Positions 39,271 to 48,591 of a stretch of 64,000 nucleotides of DNA are shown here, one piece after another. A model generated the notes under the pieces. The model searched no databases and was not told the origin of the DNA. It saw only the letters and a program-made list of their open reading frames with translations. The position numbers and the translations under genes are program-made. This stretch comes from Clostridiales bacterium (GTDB taxonomy: Bacteria > Bacillota > Clostridia > Lachnospirales > Lachnospiraceae): the NCBI GenBank assembly GCA_020859985.1, contig JAJBVD010000027.1:15252-79251 (forward strand), given 5' to 3'. How positions within the stretch are numbered: position 1 is the stretch's first letter; each line of letters opens with the position of its first letter.

Positions 39271-40524
39271 TTATATTTTCTCCTTCGAAAACAGCCACTC
39301 GCGGATTGCTTCGATATCATATGCGGTCTTCCACGTATTCATATGGTGTTCGCCGCCGCGGCTGCTCCAGCCGTTCGCAACCGTCTCAATCTTATACGGC
39401 GTATAAATGACGTTCGCACCCGTTGCGATCAGTTCTTTTGCGATCTCATCATATTCCTCCTGCGTGGCTCCGGCATCGATCACTTTTCTCGCCACCAGCG
39501 CGCCTTTTGACTCCATCTCACATGCCATCTGATTCATGATCGGGAACGCTTTCGCGTCGCCCATGGAATTCAGCATCCAGAGGTTCTGTTTTTCCAGTCC
39601 CTGTATCTGCCGGTCGTCCCACTGCCCCGCCACGAGGTAGGAAGCCGCGAACAGATCCGGATAGCGCACATTCAGTACGATCGAGGACATACAGCCCATC
39701 GACTGTCCGGTCGTATAAAGCCGGCTGCGGTCCACCGGATACTGCTCACATACCCAATCCAGCAGACGTTTTGCCGTCTCCAGACGGGGATCGACGTTCC
39801 AGTCGTCGTCCACGATCGGCGGCCCGTCAAACTGCGGCGCCAGCACAAAGCATTTGCGCCTGGCCTGCTCCTCCGGTTTTGCCCAGACGATCGCGCCCAC
39901 GCCCTGCGTCAGTGTCAGCTTCGGTTCTTTTCCGCAGGGACCCGCATCATGGATGAACTGCACCAGCGGGTACGTTTTCCCCGGTTCGCAGTCCTTCGGG
40001 ATATAAAGATTGTAAGAGAGCCCCTCAAATTCTCCCTGTATAAAGTCATCCACAACAAGGTTGCACACACGGTCGTTCTGGTCTGCAGCGGTGCATACCG
40101 GGGCAGCAGCTTTTCTGCTGCCCCCAATGGCTGAAGGCTCCACGCCCGAAGCAGCTTTCGCATTGGCATTCAGATCTTCATCAGCTGAGGTACCCGCTGT
40201 ATCCATCACACTCCCGTCCGCCGCCCTGACCAGCCCGCACTGGCGGACCGTGACCACGGCCTCATCCAGTACCGTAGACGTATGCTGCCAGGGATTTCCC
40301 GGGTGAAAAAGTGAAGCCGCCTCGTCGTCCGGTGAGAGAAGCAGTATGACCGTGTTTCCGGAAACTTCGATGCCGGTGATCGTCCGGTTCTCCACCTCAA
40401 ACGCGTCTGCCGCCGTGTCCGCGGCAAGCGGCCGGTCATATTCCAACTCGGCCTGCGTACACTTTTGTCCGTCCGGTCCTACCTCTGTCACAGCCGTAAT
40501 ATGTAAAATGTGTTTGTTGTTCAT
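39271..40524 (-). CDS. Alpha/beta hydrolase, PHB-depolymerase/esterase-like
   Basis: 'YNLYIPKDCEPGKTYPLVQFIHDAGPCG', 'YTTGQSMGCMSSIVLNVRYPDLFAASYLVAGQWD' (GQSMG nucleophile elbow). Confidence 0.85.
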   Translation of the reverse strand: MNNKHILHITAVTEVGPDGQKCTQAELEYDRPLAADTAADAFEVENRTITGIEVSGNTVILLLSPDDEAASLFHPGNPWQHTSTVLDEAVVTVRQCGLVRAADGSVMDTAGTSADEDLNANAKAASGVEPSAIGGSRKAAAPVCTAADQNDRVCNLVVDDFIQGEFEGLSYNLYIPKDCEPGKTYPLVQFIHDAGPCGKEPKLTLTQGVGAIVWAKPEEQARRKCFVLAPQFDGPPIVDDDWNVDPRLETAKRLLDWVCEQYPVDRSRLYTTGQSMGCMSSIVLNVRYPDLFAASYLVAGQWDDRQIQGLEKQNLWMLNSMGDAKAFPIMNQMACEMESKGALVARKVIDAGATQEEYDEIAKELIATGANVIYTPYKIETVANGWSSRGGEHHMNTWKTAYDIEAIREWLFSKEKI

Positions 40525-40574
40525 GTTTGTCTCCGTAAAATTTTACGTCATATGATTCAAGCGACAAAAGGGAC

Positions 40575-40648
40575 ATGATACCACGGTCCCCAAGGTCATG
40601 AATAGGAACGCAAGCGTTCCATTCCTGACCTTTTGTCCCTTGTATCAT
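40575..40648. repeat. 74-bp imperfect palindrome in intergenic DNA
   Basis: ATGATAC..AAGGTCATGAATaGGAACG-caag-CGTTCCATTCctGACCTTttGTCCCtTGTATCAT. Confidence 0.75.
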
Positions 40649-40652
40649 TATG

Positions 40653-41378
40653 TTACCAGATTTCATGCGCCTCCCCGGCGGGAAGCACAGTATGATTTTC
40701 CTCTTCCCGGTACGGCATCCCTCTCTCGATCAGGTACACGGCAAGCACCGCGGCCGCGCAGAGCAGCACACCGCCCGCCAGCTTCAGTTCCTGCAGGGGA
40801 GACGTCACACCCGGAAAGATATTGACGACGATCATCAGCGCCGTCGCCGTCAGGCAGACGGACGCGATGAGCGACGCTTTTTTCAGATTGTCAGAGGAGC
40901 TTTGATGGTCATACAATGTCATCCGCTTTCTCATAAAAACGTAGTTGATGGCAGCAGCGGCCAGCAGGACTAGGGCAACGACCGATATCAGCTCCGGAGC
41001 TGCCACCAGAAGAGACCGGGTCCCGTCAAACCCGTCCATGCACATCAAAGAGACATACCCGATAATGGCAGCCGCGACCAGCAGCACATACAGCAGGCGG
41101 TACCAGATATACATGGCCGGTTCAACATCCTGATACAGCCATGGTTCCGTATAGAACCGCTCGATCTTAATGCCTCCATTGGGCTTCTCTGTGCGGATTT
41201 CCGTATAGCCCCGAAAATATCTGTGGAAATACCTGCTGCGGTGAATGTCGTCGTCCGTACTCTTTCCCATTTTCTGGTCCAGCTTCCAGTTCGAGTTCAC
41301 GCCGTAGATATCGTTTCCGACCTTTTCCGGTCCTTTCTTCTCTTTTTTATTTGCAGACCTTTTGAACACTGCTCTCAC
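40653..41378 (-). CDS. Hypothetical membrane protein
   Basis: 241 aa with about 4 hydrophobic segments in the C-terminal half. Confidence 0.6.
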   Translation of the reverse strand: MRAVFKRSANKKEKKGPEKVGNDIYGVNSNWKLDQKMGKSTDDDIHRSRYFHRYFRGYTEIRTEKPNGGIKIERFYTEPWLYQDVEPAMYIWYRLLYVLLVAAAIIGYVSLMCMDGFDGTRSLLVAAPELISVVALVLLAAAAINYVFMRKRMTLYDHQSSSDNLKKASLIASVCLTATALMIVVNIFPGVTSPLQELKLAGGVLLCAAAVLAVYLIERGMPYREEENHTVLPAGEAHEIW

Positions 41379-41418
41379 ATCCTCTTAAATCCGATAATAT
41401 TGTCACTGTGATGATATT

Positions 41419-41445
41419 GTAAATGTTCCGTACTTTCACAGCTAC
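41419..41445. repeat. 27-bp palindromic repeat copy (GTAAATGTTCCGTACTTTCACAGCTAC)
   Basis: Aligns to the copy at 4613-4639. Confidence 0.65.
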
Positions 41446-41473
41446 ATGGCTTCTGAATTACTGAAATATCCTG

Positions 41474-42430
41474 TCAGTCATTGATTTCCTTCACTCTGCA
41501 GCAGGACACGAAATGTCTCGGCTCGATCTCCTCCAGCACCTGCGGCTCGCGGCATTTGTCACACGCGTACGGACAGCGTGCCGCAAAGCGGCAGCCCGGC
41601 TCCGGATTGATGGCTGATGTGATCTCGCCCTTCAGCTGCACACGCTGCATCGGATGATCCAGATCCGTCGACGGGATTGCCGACAACAGAGCCTTTGTAT
41701 ACGGATGCAGCGGGCGGCGGAACAGCTCGCGGGACGGGCTGGTCTCGACCAGCTGTCCTAAATACATGACACAGATATCATCTGAAATGTGGCGGACGAC
41801 CGAGAGGTCATGCGTCACGAACATGTACGTCAGCTGCATCTGCTCCTGCAGGTCCATCAGCAGGTTCAGTACCTGCGCCTGGATGGAAACGTCCAGCGCC
41901 GACACCGGCTCATCGCACATGATAAACTGCGGATTCAGTGCCAGAGCGCGGGCGATGCCGACTCTCTGGCGGCGGCCGCCGTCCATCTCATGCGGATACG
42001 CGAGACGGAGACGTTCTTCGATGCCGACCAGATCCATCAGCTCTTCCGTGCGCTGCTGCACCTGCGCCTTTGTGTAACGGTGTGATTCCTGCAGCGGCTC
42101 CTTGATCGTCGCCTCCACGCTGGAGCGCGGGTTCAGGGACGAGTACGGATCCTGAAAAACGATGCTGACCTTCTCACGCAGCTCGCGGAGCTTTTTGCCC
42201 TTTGCGTAGGTGATGTCCTCACCGTCCAGGCGGACGACGCCGTCGGTCGCGTCCAGCAGGCGGATGATGGTTCGTCCCAGCGTGCTCTTGCCGCAGCCGG
42301 ACTCGCCTACAACGCCCATCGTGTGCCCCTTTTCAATGGATAACGTAATATCGTCAACGGCGTGGTTCGTACCGGCGCCTACGCTGAAATATTTCTTTAA
42401 ATGTTCTACCTCAAGTAATGCCATACTCAC
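41474..42430 (-). CDS. Oligopeptide/dipeptide ABC transporter ATP-binding protein (OppF/DppF-like)
   Basis: Walker A GESGCGKSTLG; 'LSVVRHISDDICVMYLGQLVE'; C-terminal oligo_HPY CxxR...C motif. Confidence 0.93.
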   Translation of the reverse strand: MSMALLEVEHLKKYFSVGAGTNHAVDDITLSIEKGHTMGVVGESGCGKSTLGRTIIRLLDATDGVVRLDGEDITYAKGKKLRELREKVSIVFQDPYSSLNPRSSVEATIKEPLQESHRYTKAQVQQRTEELMDLVGIEERLRLAYPHEMDGGRRQRVGIARALALNPQFIMCDEPVSALDVSIQAQVLNLLMDLQEQMQLTYMFVTHDLSVVRHISDDICVMYLGQLVETSPSRELFRRPLHPYTKALLSAIPSTDLDHPMQRVQLKGEITSAINPEPGCRFAARCPYACDKCREPQVLEEIEPRHFVSCCRVKEIND

Positions 42431-43398
42431 ACGCCTCCCTTCGCAAACTTACAGCAGCGGACAAAATGCCCCGGCTCGATTTCAACCATTGCCGGATCTT
42501 TCCCGCATTCGCCCTTGCATTCCGGACATCTCGGACCAAACTTGCAGCCCTCCGGCAGATTGGTCGGATCAGGCGGCAGCCCGTGGATCGGGGAAAGCCG
42601 CTTCGAATCATCGTCCAGCTTCGGCAGCGAGCCGAACAGGCCGAGCGTATACGGATGCTGCGGGTTGCGGAAAATATGCTCCCGCGTACCGTACTCCACG
42701 ATCTCGCCCGCATAGATGACCGCGACATCGTCGCAGGTCTCCGCCACCACACCAAGGTCGTGTGTGATCAGGATCATGGATGTATTAAATTTCTCTCGGA
42801 GCTCACGCATCATGTCGAGCACCTGCGCCTGGATCGTCACGTCCAGCGCCGTCGTCGGCTCGTCCGCGAGGATCAGCTCCGGATTGCAGGCCAGCGCCAT
42901 CGCGATCACGACACGCTGCTTCATGCCGCCGGAAAACTGATGCGGGTAGTCCATGTAGCGGACGCTCGCGATGCCTACCAGCTCCAGCATCTCAATCGTG
43001 CGCTCCTGCGCCTGCTGTTTTGTAAAATCATTGTGCTGCAGAACCACCTCGCTGATCTGGTCGCCGACCGTCATGGTCGGATTCAGTGCGGTCATCGGAT
43101 CCTGGAAGATCATGGCGATCTTATTACCGCGCACCTTCATCATTTCCTTTTCCGGAAGCTTTAAGAGGTCCTGTCCGTCGAGGAAGATCTCGCCCTGTTT
43201 AATCTTTGCGGGCGGCATCGGCAGGATGCGAAGGATCGTCTTCGCGATCGTCGTCTTGCCCGCACCCGTCTCGCCTACCAAGCCGAGGGTCTTGCCTTTT
43301 TTCACCGTCAGATCCACATGGTTGACTGCCTGGACAATCTGTCCGCCGGAGGAATACTCTACGACAAGATCGTTGATTTTCAAAAATTCTTCACTCAT
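42427..43398 (-). CDS. Oligopeptide/dipeptide ABC transporter ATP-binding protein (OppD/DppD-like)
   Basis: Walker A GETGAGKTTIA; 'FSGGMKQRVVIAMALACNPELILADEPTTALDVTIQAQVL'. Confidence 0.93.
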   Translation of the reverse strand: MSEEFLKINDLVVEYSSGGQIVQAVNHVDLTVKKGKTLGLVGETGAGKTTIAKTILRILPMPPAKIKQGEIFLDGQDLLKLPEKEMMKVRGNKIAMIFQDPMTALNPTMTVGDQISEVVLQHNDFTKQQAQERTIEMLELVGIASVRYMDYPHQFSGGMKQRVVIAMALACNPELILADEPTTALDVTIQAQVLDMMRELREKFNTSMILITHDLGVVAETCDDVAVIYAGEIVEYGTREHIFRNPQHPYTLGLFGSLPKLDDDSKRLSPIHGLPPDPTNLPEGCKFGPRCPECKGECGKDPAMVEIEPGHFVRCCKFAKGGV

Positions 43399-43414
43399 CT
43401 TTTTCTCCTCCTTC

Positions 43415-44308
43415 TCAGTCTTTCAGGCGCGGATCCATCGCGTCGCGCAGGCCGTCGCCTAACAGGTTGATCGCCAGCACCGTAAGCAGGATGACAAATC
43501 CCGGCCACAGCATCTCATGCGGATATTTTGTCAGATACTCTCTCGCGGAAGAGCACATCGCGCCCCACTCAGCGGTCGGCGGCTGGATGCCCAATCCTAT
43601 GTAGGAAAGTCCTGCCGCGGACATCATCGTGCCGCCAATCTGGCCGGTCGTACCGACAATCGTCGGGGCAATGATGTTCGGCATCATGTGTTTGAACATA
43701 ATCTTCATTTTGGAGCAGTTCATCGCTTTTGCCGCTTCCAGATATTCCATCTCACGCTCTTTTAAGGCCATTGCGCGGGTGCCGCGCACCGAGCCCGGCA
43801 GGCCGGAAACTGACAGTGCCAGCACGGTATATCCAAAACCGGAACCCAGAGCTGAGGAAATCACGATTGCCAGCAGAGTGCCCGGAATCGCCATCCATAC
43901 GTCGCAGATACGCATCGCGATGTTGTCGACCTGCCCGCCGTAATAGCCGACGATACAGCCGAAGAACACACCGAACACCATGCCGACGACGGCCACGGTA
44001 AAGCCGAGCATCAGGGACATCCGGCCGCCGTAGAGAATACGGCTGAAAATGTCACGTCCGAGGTTGTCACAGCCCATGATATGCGCCAGGCTGGAGCCCG
44101 CGTTCAGGGAAGTGTAATCCATATAGTTCGGATCATACGGCGCGATCAGCGGCGCAAACACGCAGGCCAGAACAATAATCACGAGGACAATCAGGCCGAG
44201 CATGGCCGTTTTGCTTTTTACCAGCCGCCGCGTGATCTGGCGCAGCTGGGTATCTTTTTTCCGTTTCGGCACGGAAGAGGCCTTTGTAACAGTTGCTGCA
44301 TTCGCCAT
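43415..44308 (-). CDS. ABC transporter permease (OppC/DppC-like)
   Basis: 'HIMGCDNLGRDIFSRILYGGRMSLMLGFTVAVVG', 'MMSAAGLSYIGLGIQPPTAEWGAM'. Confidence 0.93.
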   Translation of the reverse strand: MANAATVTKASSVPKRKKDTQLRQITRRLVKSKTAMLGLIVLVIIVLACVFAPLIAPYDPNYMDYTSLNAGSSLAHIMGCDNLGRDIFSRILYGGRMSLMLGFTVAVVGMVFGVFFGCIVGYYGGQVDNIAMRICDVWMAIPGTLLAIVISSALGSGFGYTVLALSVSGLPGSVRGTRAMALKEREMEYLEAAKAMNCSKMKIMFKHMMPNIIAPTIVGTTGQIGGTMMSAAGLSYIGLGIQPPTAEWGAMCSSAREYLTKYPHEMLWPGFVILLTVLAINLLGDGLRDAMDPRLKD

Positions 44309-45291
44309 TATTTCTTCCCGCCTTTCTTACTGCCGCCTTTTTTCGCGGCATAGTTTACATACTGCGCCTTGATACGCGGATCAAGGTACGCATAGACCAG
44401 ATCGACCAGCAGCGTGATCACCGCTGAGAACAGTGCCAGGATCATGACGGAGCCGCGGACCACGGGGTAGTCTCTGGAGTTCACGCCGGTCAGCAGGTAC
44501 TGCCCGATGCCCGGGAAAGAGAACACCGTCTCGATCACGACTGTGCCGCCGACTACCATGGAGAGCTGCATGCCCAGAGAATTTACTACGGGGATCAGCG
44601 CATTCGGAAGCATATGCTTGTAGATAACAGTGCGCTCCGGAAGTCCTTTCGCACGCGCCGTCGTAACGAAGTCCGCACGAATGGTCTCAAGCGCCGCAGA
44701 GCGCGTCTGCCTTGCGTTCATGGCCATACCGGATAAGGAGTTTGCCAGCACCGGCATGATCCAGTACATCCAGGTCGGATAGGAGCCGCTGATACCAAAC
44801 GGCGGCAGCCAGCCCAACTGCACCGAGAACAGGACTACCATCAGAAGTCCGAGGAAAAACTGCGGCACAGAGATAAATACCATCGCCAGAACCAGGACGC
44901 CCTGATCCCAGATCGTATTTCTGTGAATTGCCGCATTGACGCCGAGTGGGATGCCGATGATGATGTTCAGTGCCATCGAGATCAGTCCCAGCCCCAGCGT
45001 ACGGGGAAGACGGGTCGCGAATTCCTGAATGACAGGAATTCCGTAAACGTAGGATTCGCCGAAATCCAAACGGCAGGAATTTACCAGAAACTCAACCAGC
45101 TGCACCATATAAGGCCGGTCAAGCCCCAGCTGCTCGTGTACACGCGCGATATCCTCATTCGTGGCGCCGGACCCCAGAATGATCTGCGCCGGATCGCCCG
45201 GTACAAACCACATGATCGTAAAGATGATGACGCCCACACAGGCCATGATCACGATCAGCCAGAGAAGTCTTTTTACTATATATCTCCACAT
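44308..45291 (-). CDS. ABC transporter permease (OppB/DppB-like)
   Basis: 'MWRYIVKRLLWLIVIMACVGVIIFTIMWFVPGDPAQIILG', 'RADFVTTARAKGLPERTVIYKHMLPNALIPVVN'. Confidence 0.93.
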   Translation of the reverse strand: MWRYIVKRLLWLIVIMACVGVIIFTIMWFVPGDPAQIILGSGATNEDIARVHEQLGLDRPYMVQLVEFLVNSCRLDFGESYVYGIPVIQEFATRLPRTLGLGLISMALNIIIGIPLGVNAAIHRNTIWDQGVLVLAMVFISVPQFFLGLLMVVLFSVQLGWLPPFGISGSYPTWMYWIMPVLANSLSGMAMNARQTRSAALETIRADFVTTARAKGLPERTVIYKHMLPNALIPVVNSLGMQLSMVVGGTVVIETVFSFPGIGQYLLTGVNSRDYPVVRGSVMILALFSAVITLLVDLVYAYLDPRIKAQYVNYAAKKGGSKKGGKK

Positions 45292-45632
45292 AGTTACGCC
45301 TTTCTCATTTTCATTTTTTGTCAGACAGGCCCGCAGACCTGCCCGCTTCCGATAAATCTCAGAAGATCTTTGTCCGGCAGCGAAGCCTGAAGGACGTTTC
45401 TGTCGGATAATGGAAACGCCCCCTCGCTTTGCGTCGGCGGCAGATCGCGTCAGCGATGCAGAAAACGCTTCGCGTTTCGCTGACGCTAATGAGCGCCGCC
45501 CCGCAACAGCCGGAGCGGCGCCCTGAGTAAAATCTTGTTATTACCTTCATGAATATCCGGATCATCTGATGTTCAGAACACTTTGCGTATAGGTACGTAC
45601 CTGTTTCTGAGCATAAGCGATCCCTTCATTCA

Positions 45633-47246
45633 TTACTCCACTGAACCGTCGAAGCAGCATGCGCCCGGCAGAAGATTCAGGCGGTCAGACAGGCATACAT
45701 AGGTGCAGTCTTCCGGAACGATATCATAATTGTTTCCTGCATAGAGCCCCATAGCATATCCGTTGTCTACGCACATCTGCCACCATGCCAGCATGTTCTC
45801 AGAGGTATGGCCTTCCGCCGTGTTGCAAAGCTCCAGGAGCTCCTGCCACTCATCATTTACGGTAAAGTAGCCGTTCGCTGTACCGGTACCGCCATTGCTG
45901 TTGTAATCAAAGCCATGGCTCCATACCTGTACGTTGTAGTCGCCGGCCATCATGCCGAACATCATATTCCATGCGGTCGAATCCGCCAGTGTGGTGGTCT
46001 GTGTCGCCTGGTCTACGCCCTTTACGGTTGCGTTGATGCCAACCGCCGCCAGCTGTGCCGCGATGATCGTAGCTACATCATTGTAATCACTCTGGGTGAG
46101 GATCGTTAGAGTCTCTCCGTTGTAAGAAGAAGCTGCCAGATACTCTGCTGCCGCTTCCAGATCCGCGCCATCATTCGTGTTGTAGTTGTCAAGGCTTGCC
46201 CAGTCTACATAGCTGTAGTCTGAATAATAATCCGTTGCGTACGCATACAGTCTGGTGTAAGTTCCGCCAAGGGCCGTGATCAGACCATCCTGATCGATCG
46301 CGTTCAGGATCGCAAGTCTCAGGTTTACATCGCTTGTAACAGAATCGTCACTGCAGTTCAGGCAAAGTCCGTAAACGAACTTCTGCACATAGCTGTATAC
46401 GCTGTACTGATCGCCGTAGCTTCCGTCATCCGTGAAGGTCTCAATGTTCTCAAGCGGCATATCATAAACCATATCCAGAGCGCCGGACTGAAGACCGGTC
46501 TCACGGGAGTTGCCCTCGTCTACGAACTGATAGGTGATGGTCTGTACATTTGCCTGAGATTCCTGACGGCGCAGGGACTCATCTGTCTGCCAGTAATCCT
46601 CGTTCTTCTCAATTACGAGGGAGGAACCGGATGTATAGGATACAAACTTATACGGGCCTGTGCCGCACATGGAGCTGGTCAGGTTCGCCGTGCAGTTCTC
46701 GGAAACGATGAAGCAGCGGGACAGGAAGTTCTCCAGAGCGCCCAGAGAATTCAGCTCCTCTGAAAACGTAAACAGAACCGTCGTATCATCTTCCGCTTCT
46801 ACGGAAACCAGTGTCTGCCAGTTGGACGTCGTTGCATTCTCATACTGATACATATAGCTGTAAGCTACATCAGATGCCGTGATGTGGTTGCCCTCATGAT
46901 CATAAATATAATCATAAATGTAAACCCGGTACTCGGTGCTGCCTTCCTCGTGGTCATATCCGCCGTACTCGCCGCGGCTCGCGTCTGCCAGCAGTGCGTA
47001 GAACTCGCCGTCCGCGGAGGTCTCAAACAGCATCTCATAGACTTCGTAGTTGCCCGGTACGTTGTTGTCCGTGCCCCACGGCTCGATCGACGTCGCTGTG
47101 TTCCAGCCTACCGTCAGGGAGGAGCGTGTTACGGTATTGTCGATATTGGCGGTGTCATGCAGGGAATCGTCGCTTGCGAAAGCAACTGTTCCAAGGCTCA
47201 TTGCCAGAACCGCAGACATACATACTGCTAAAAATTTCTTCCTCAT
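45633..47246 (-). CDS. ABC transporter substrate-binding protein (family 5, peptide/nickel type)
   Basis: Signal-peptide start MRKKFLAVCMSAVLAMSLGTVAFA; SBP_bac_5-like body; upstream of oppBCDF-like genes. Confidence 0.88.
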   Translation of the reverse strand: MRKKFLAVCMSAVLAMSLGTVAFASDDSLHDTANIDNTVTRSSLTVGWNTATSIEPWGTDNNVPGNYEVYEMLFETSADGEFYALLADASRGEYGGYDHEEGSTEYRVYIYDYIYDHEGNHITASDVAYSYMYQYENATTSNWQTLVSVEAEDDTTVLFTFSEELNSLGALENFLSRCFIVSENCTANLTSSMCGTGPYKFVSYTSGSSLVIEKNEDYWQTDESLRRQESQANVQTITYQFVDEGNSRETGLQSGALDMVYDMPLENIETFTDDGSYGDQYSVYSYVQKFVYGLCLNCSDDSVTSDVNLRLAILNAIDQDGLITALGGTYTRLYAYATDYYSDYSYVDWASLDNYNTNDGADLEAAAEYLAASSYNGETLTILTQSDYNDVATIIAAQLAAVGINATVKGVDQATQTTTLADSTAWNMMFGMMAGDYNVQVWSHGFDYNSNGGTGTANGYFTVNDEWQELLELCNTAEGHTSENMLAWWQMCVDNGYAMGLYAGNNYDIVPEDCTYVCLSDRLNLLPGACCFDGSVE

Positions 47247-47824
47247 GGTATTGTATTTCCCCTTTCTGAATGTCCCGCAGCGATCCAAATAACTTAAGCC
47301 TGCATGTGACTGCTTTGGAAGGCTGCGCTTCGTTGACTGGTGATCTTCCTGCTTCCCGGACGGACCGGTCAAGACTTTGTCCGGAAAGCACGGAATGGGA
47401 ACCGTCGGACGTCTCCTTCGGATTCCTTGCTTCCGCCCCAGTTCCGCCCTTTCTATTTCGGCGGACCGAAGCCTGCTTTCGCTCCGGATCGATATCTGCC
47501 GGAGCTCATCTTCGTTCCGGTCTGCCGCGCAGACCGAAACATTTGATGTTCACATTTTACCGACCGGTCTGTGCATTTTCAACACGGAAAAACTGGAAGT
47601 TTTATTCGCTTTTTGCAATAATCACCACATATCAATTCCGTACAAACACAATTTCCGTGTTTTTGCACTAATAGTGAAACGCTTATTTGTCTTCGACACC
47701 CCAGAGCCGAATAAGGTTTCATTGTATTGTCCTTCGATATTTTTCGACAACGGCAGATCACCTTTTACTGTCCATTTTCCGAAAGGTATGCTATACTTCT
47801 CATCAAAAAAGAGAAGGTGACGTT

Positions 47825-48265
47825 ATGTCAAAACGATACCATTTTTACGGATGGGAAACCGCAACCGTCCCTGCAGTTACGGATCACTACACAGGCATCC
47901 GCACGCCGCAGGATTTGTATGATGCATTATCCGAACTCTGGTGCGCAGACACCTGCGCGCCCAGAATGCGTTCAGACTGGACGCCGGAAAATAAAACGTT
48001 GGGGCAGTGCTCTATCACTGCATTTCTGGCACAGGATATTTTTGGCGGCAAAGTCTATGGAATTCTGCGGCCGGGCGGCAACTATCATTGCTATAATGTG
48101 ATCGGGGAATGCGTTTTTGATCTGACCAGCGAACAGTTCGGAGACGAGGTGCTGAATTATTCTGACAATCCGCTGCAGTCAAGAGAAGTTCATTTTGCCA
48201 AAGAAGAAAAGAGGTTACGATATGAAAAGCTGAAAGCAGATCTGCAGGCATTCTGTAAAAAATAA
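47825..48265 (+). CDS. YunG family protein
   Basis: 'IRTPQDLYDALSELWCADTCAPRMRSDWTPENKTLGQCSITAFLAQDIFGGKVYGILRPGGNYHCYNVIGECVFDLTSEQFG'. Confidence 0.8.
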   Translation: MSKRYHFYGWETATVPAVTDHYTGIRTPQDLYDALSELWCADTCAPRMRSDWTPENKTLGQCSITAFLAQDIFGGKVYGILRPGGNYHCYNVIGECVFDLTSEQFGDEVLNYSDNPLQSREVHFAKEEKRLRYEKLKADLQAFCKK

Positions 48266-48271
48266 TCGAGA

Positions 48272-48448
48272 TTACACAAACGCATTTTTCTCCCTGTCAT
48301 ACTCATAATCCACCGCGGCAAGCTTTTTCAGGATCATCTCCCGGGAGGCGCCCAGCCCCGCGCACAGATCGTCGAGCGACGCATAGTTGTCACGAAGCTG
48401 GGTGTTAATATAGCTTAGTAAAATCATCGGGTCATTCGGTAATTCCAT
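48272..48448 (-). CDS. DUF4250 domain-containing small protein (58 aa; below the ORF-track cutoff)
   Basis: MELPNDPMILLSYINTQLRDNYASLDDLCAGLGASREMILKKLAAVDYEYDREKNAFV, read directly from the reverse complement. Confidence 0.82.
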   Translation of the reverse strand: MELPNDPMILLSYINTQLRDNYASLDDLCAGLGASREMILKKLAAVDYEYDREKNAFV

Positions 48449-48561
48449 TGTTTTGTTCCTCCGTTCTTCATTTTTACTCTGCCGGGGCGCATATCCGCGC
48501 CCCTTTTATTCTGATTACGCCGTTCTCATCCGGCTTAAAATATTCCTATCCTTCCGGACTG

Positions 48562-48588
48562 ATAACTGTTCAGTCCCTTCACAGACAT
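48562..48588. repeat. 27-bp palindromic repeat copy (ATAACTGTTCAGTCCCTTCACAGACAT)
   Basis: Aligns to the copy at 4613-4639. Confidence 0.6.
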
Positions 48589-48591
48589 TTT

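Noticed and set aside
42418-43164. 248-aa plus-strand ORF
   Set aside because: Antisense to the OppD-like ATPase gene, which has clear Walker motifs.
45400-45530. GC-rich region with potential hairpins downstream of the substrate-binding gene
   Set aside because: Possible mRNA-stabilising structure in an opp operon intergenic region, but arms are too imperfect to define by eye.
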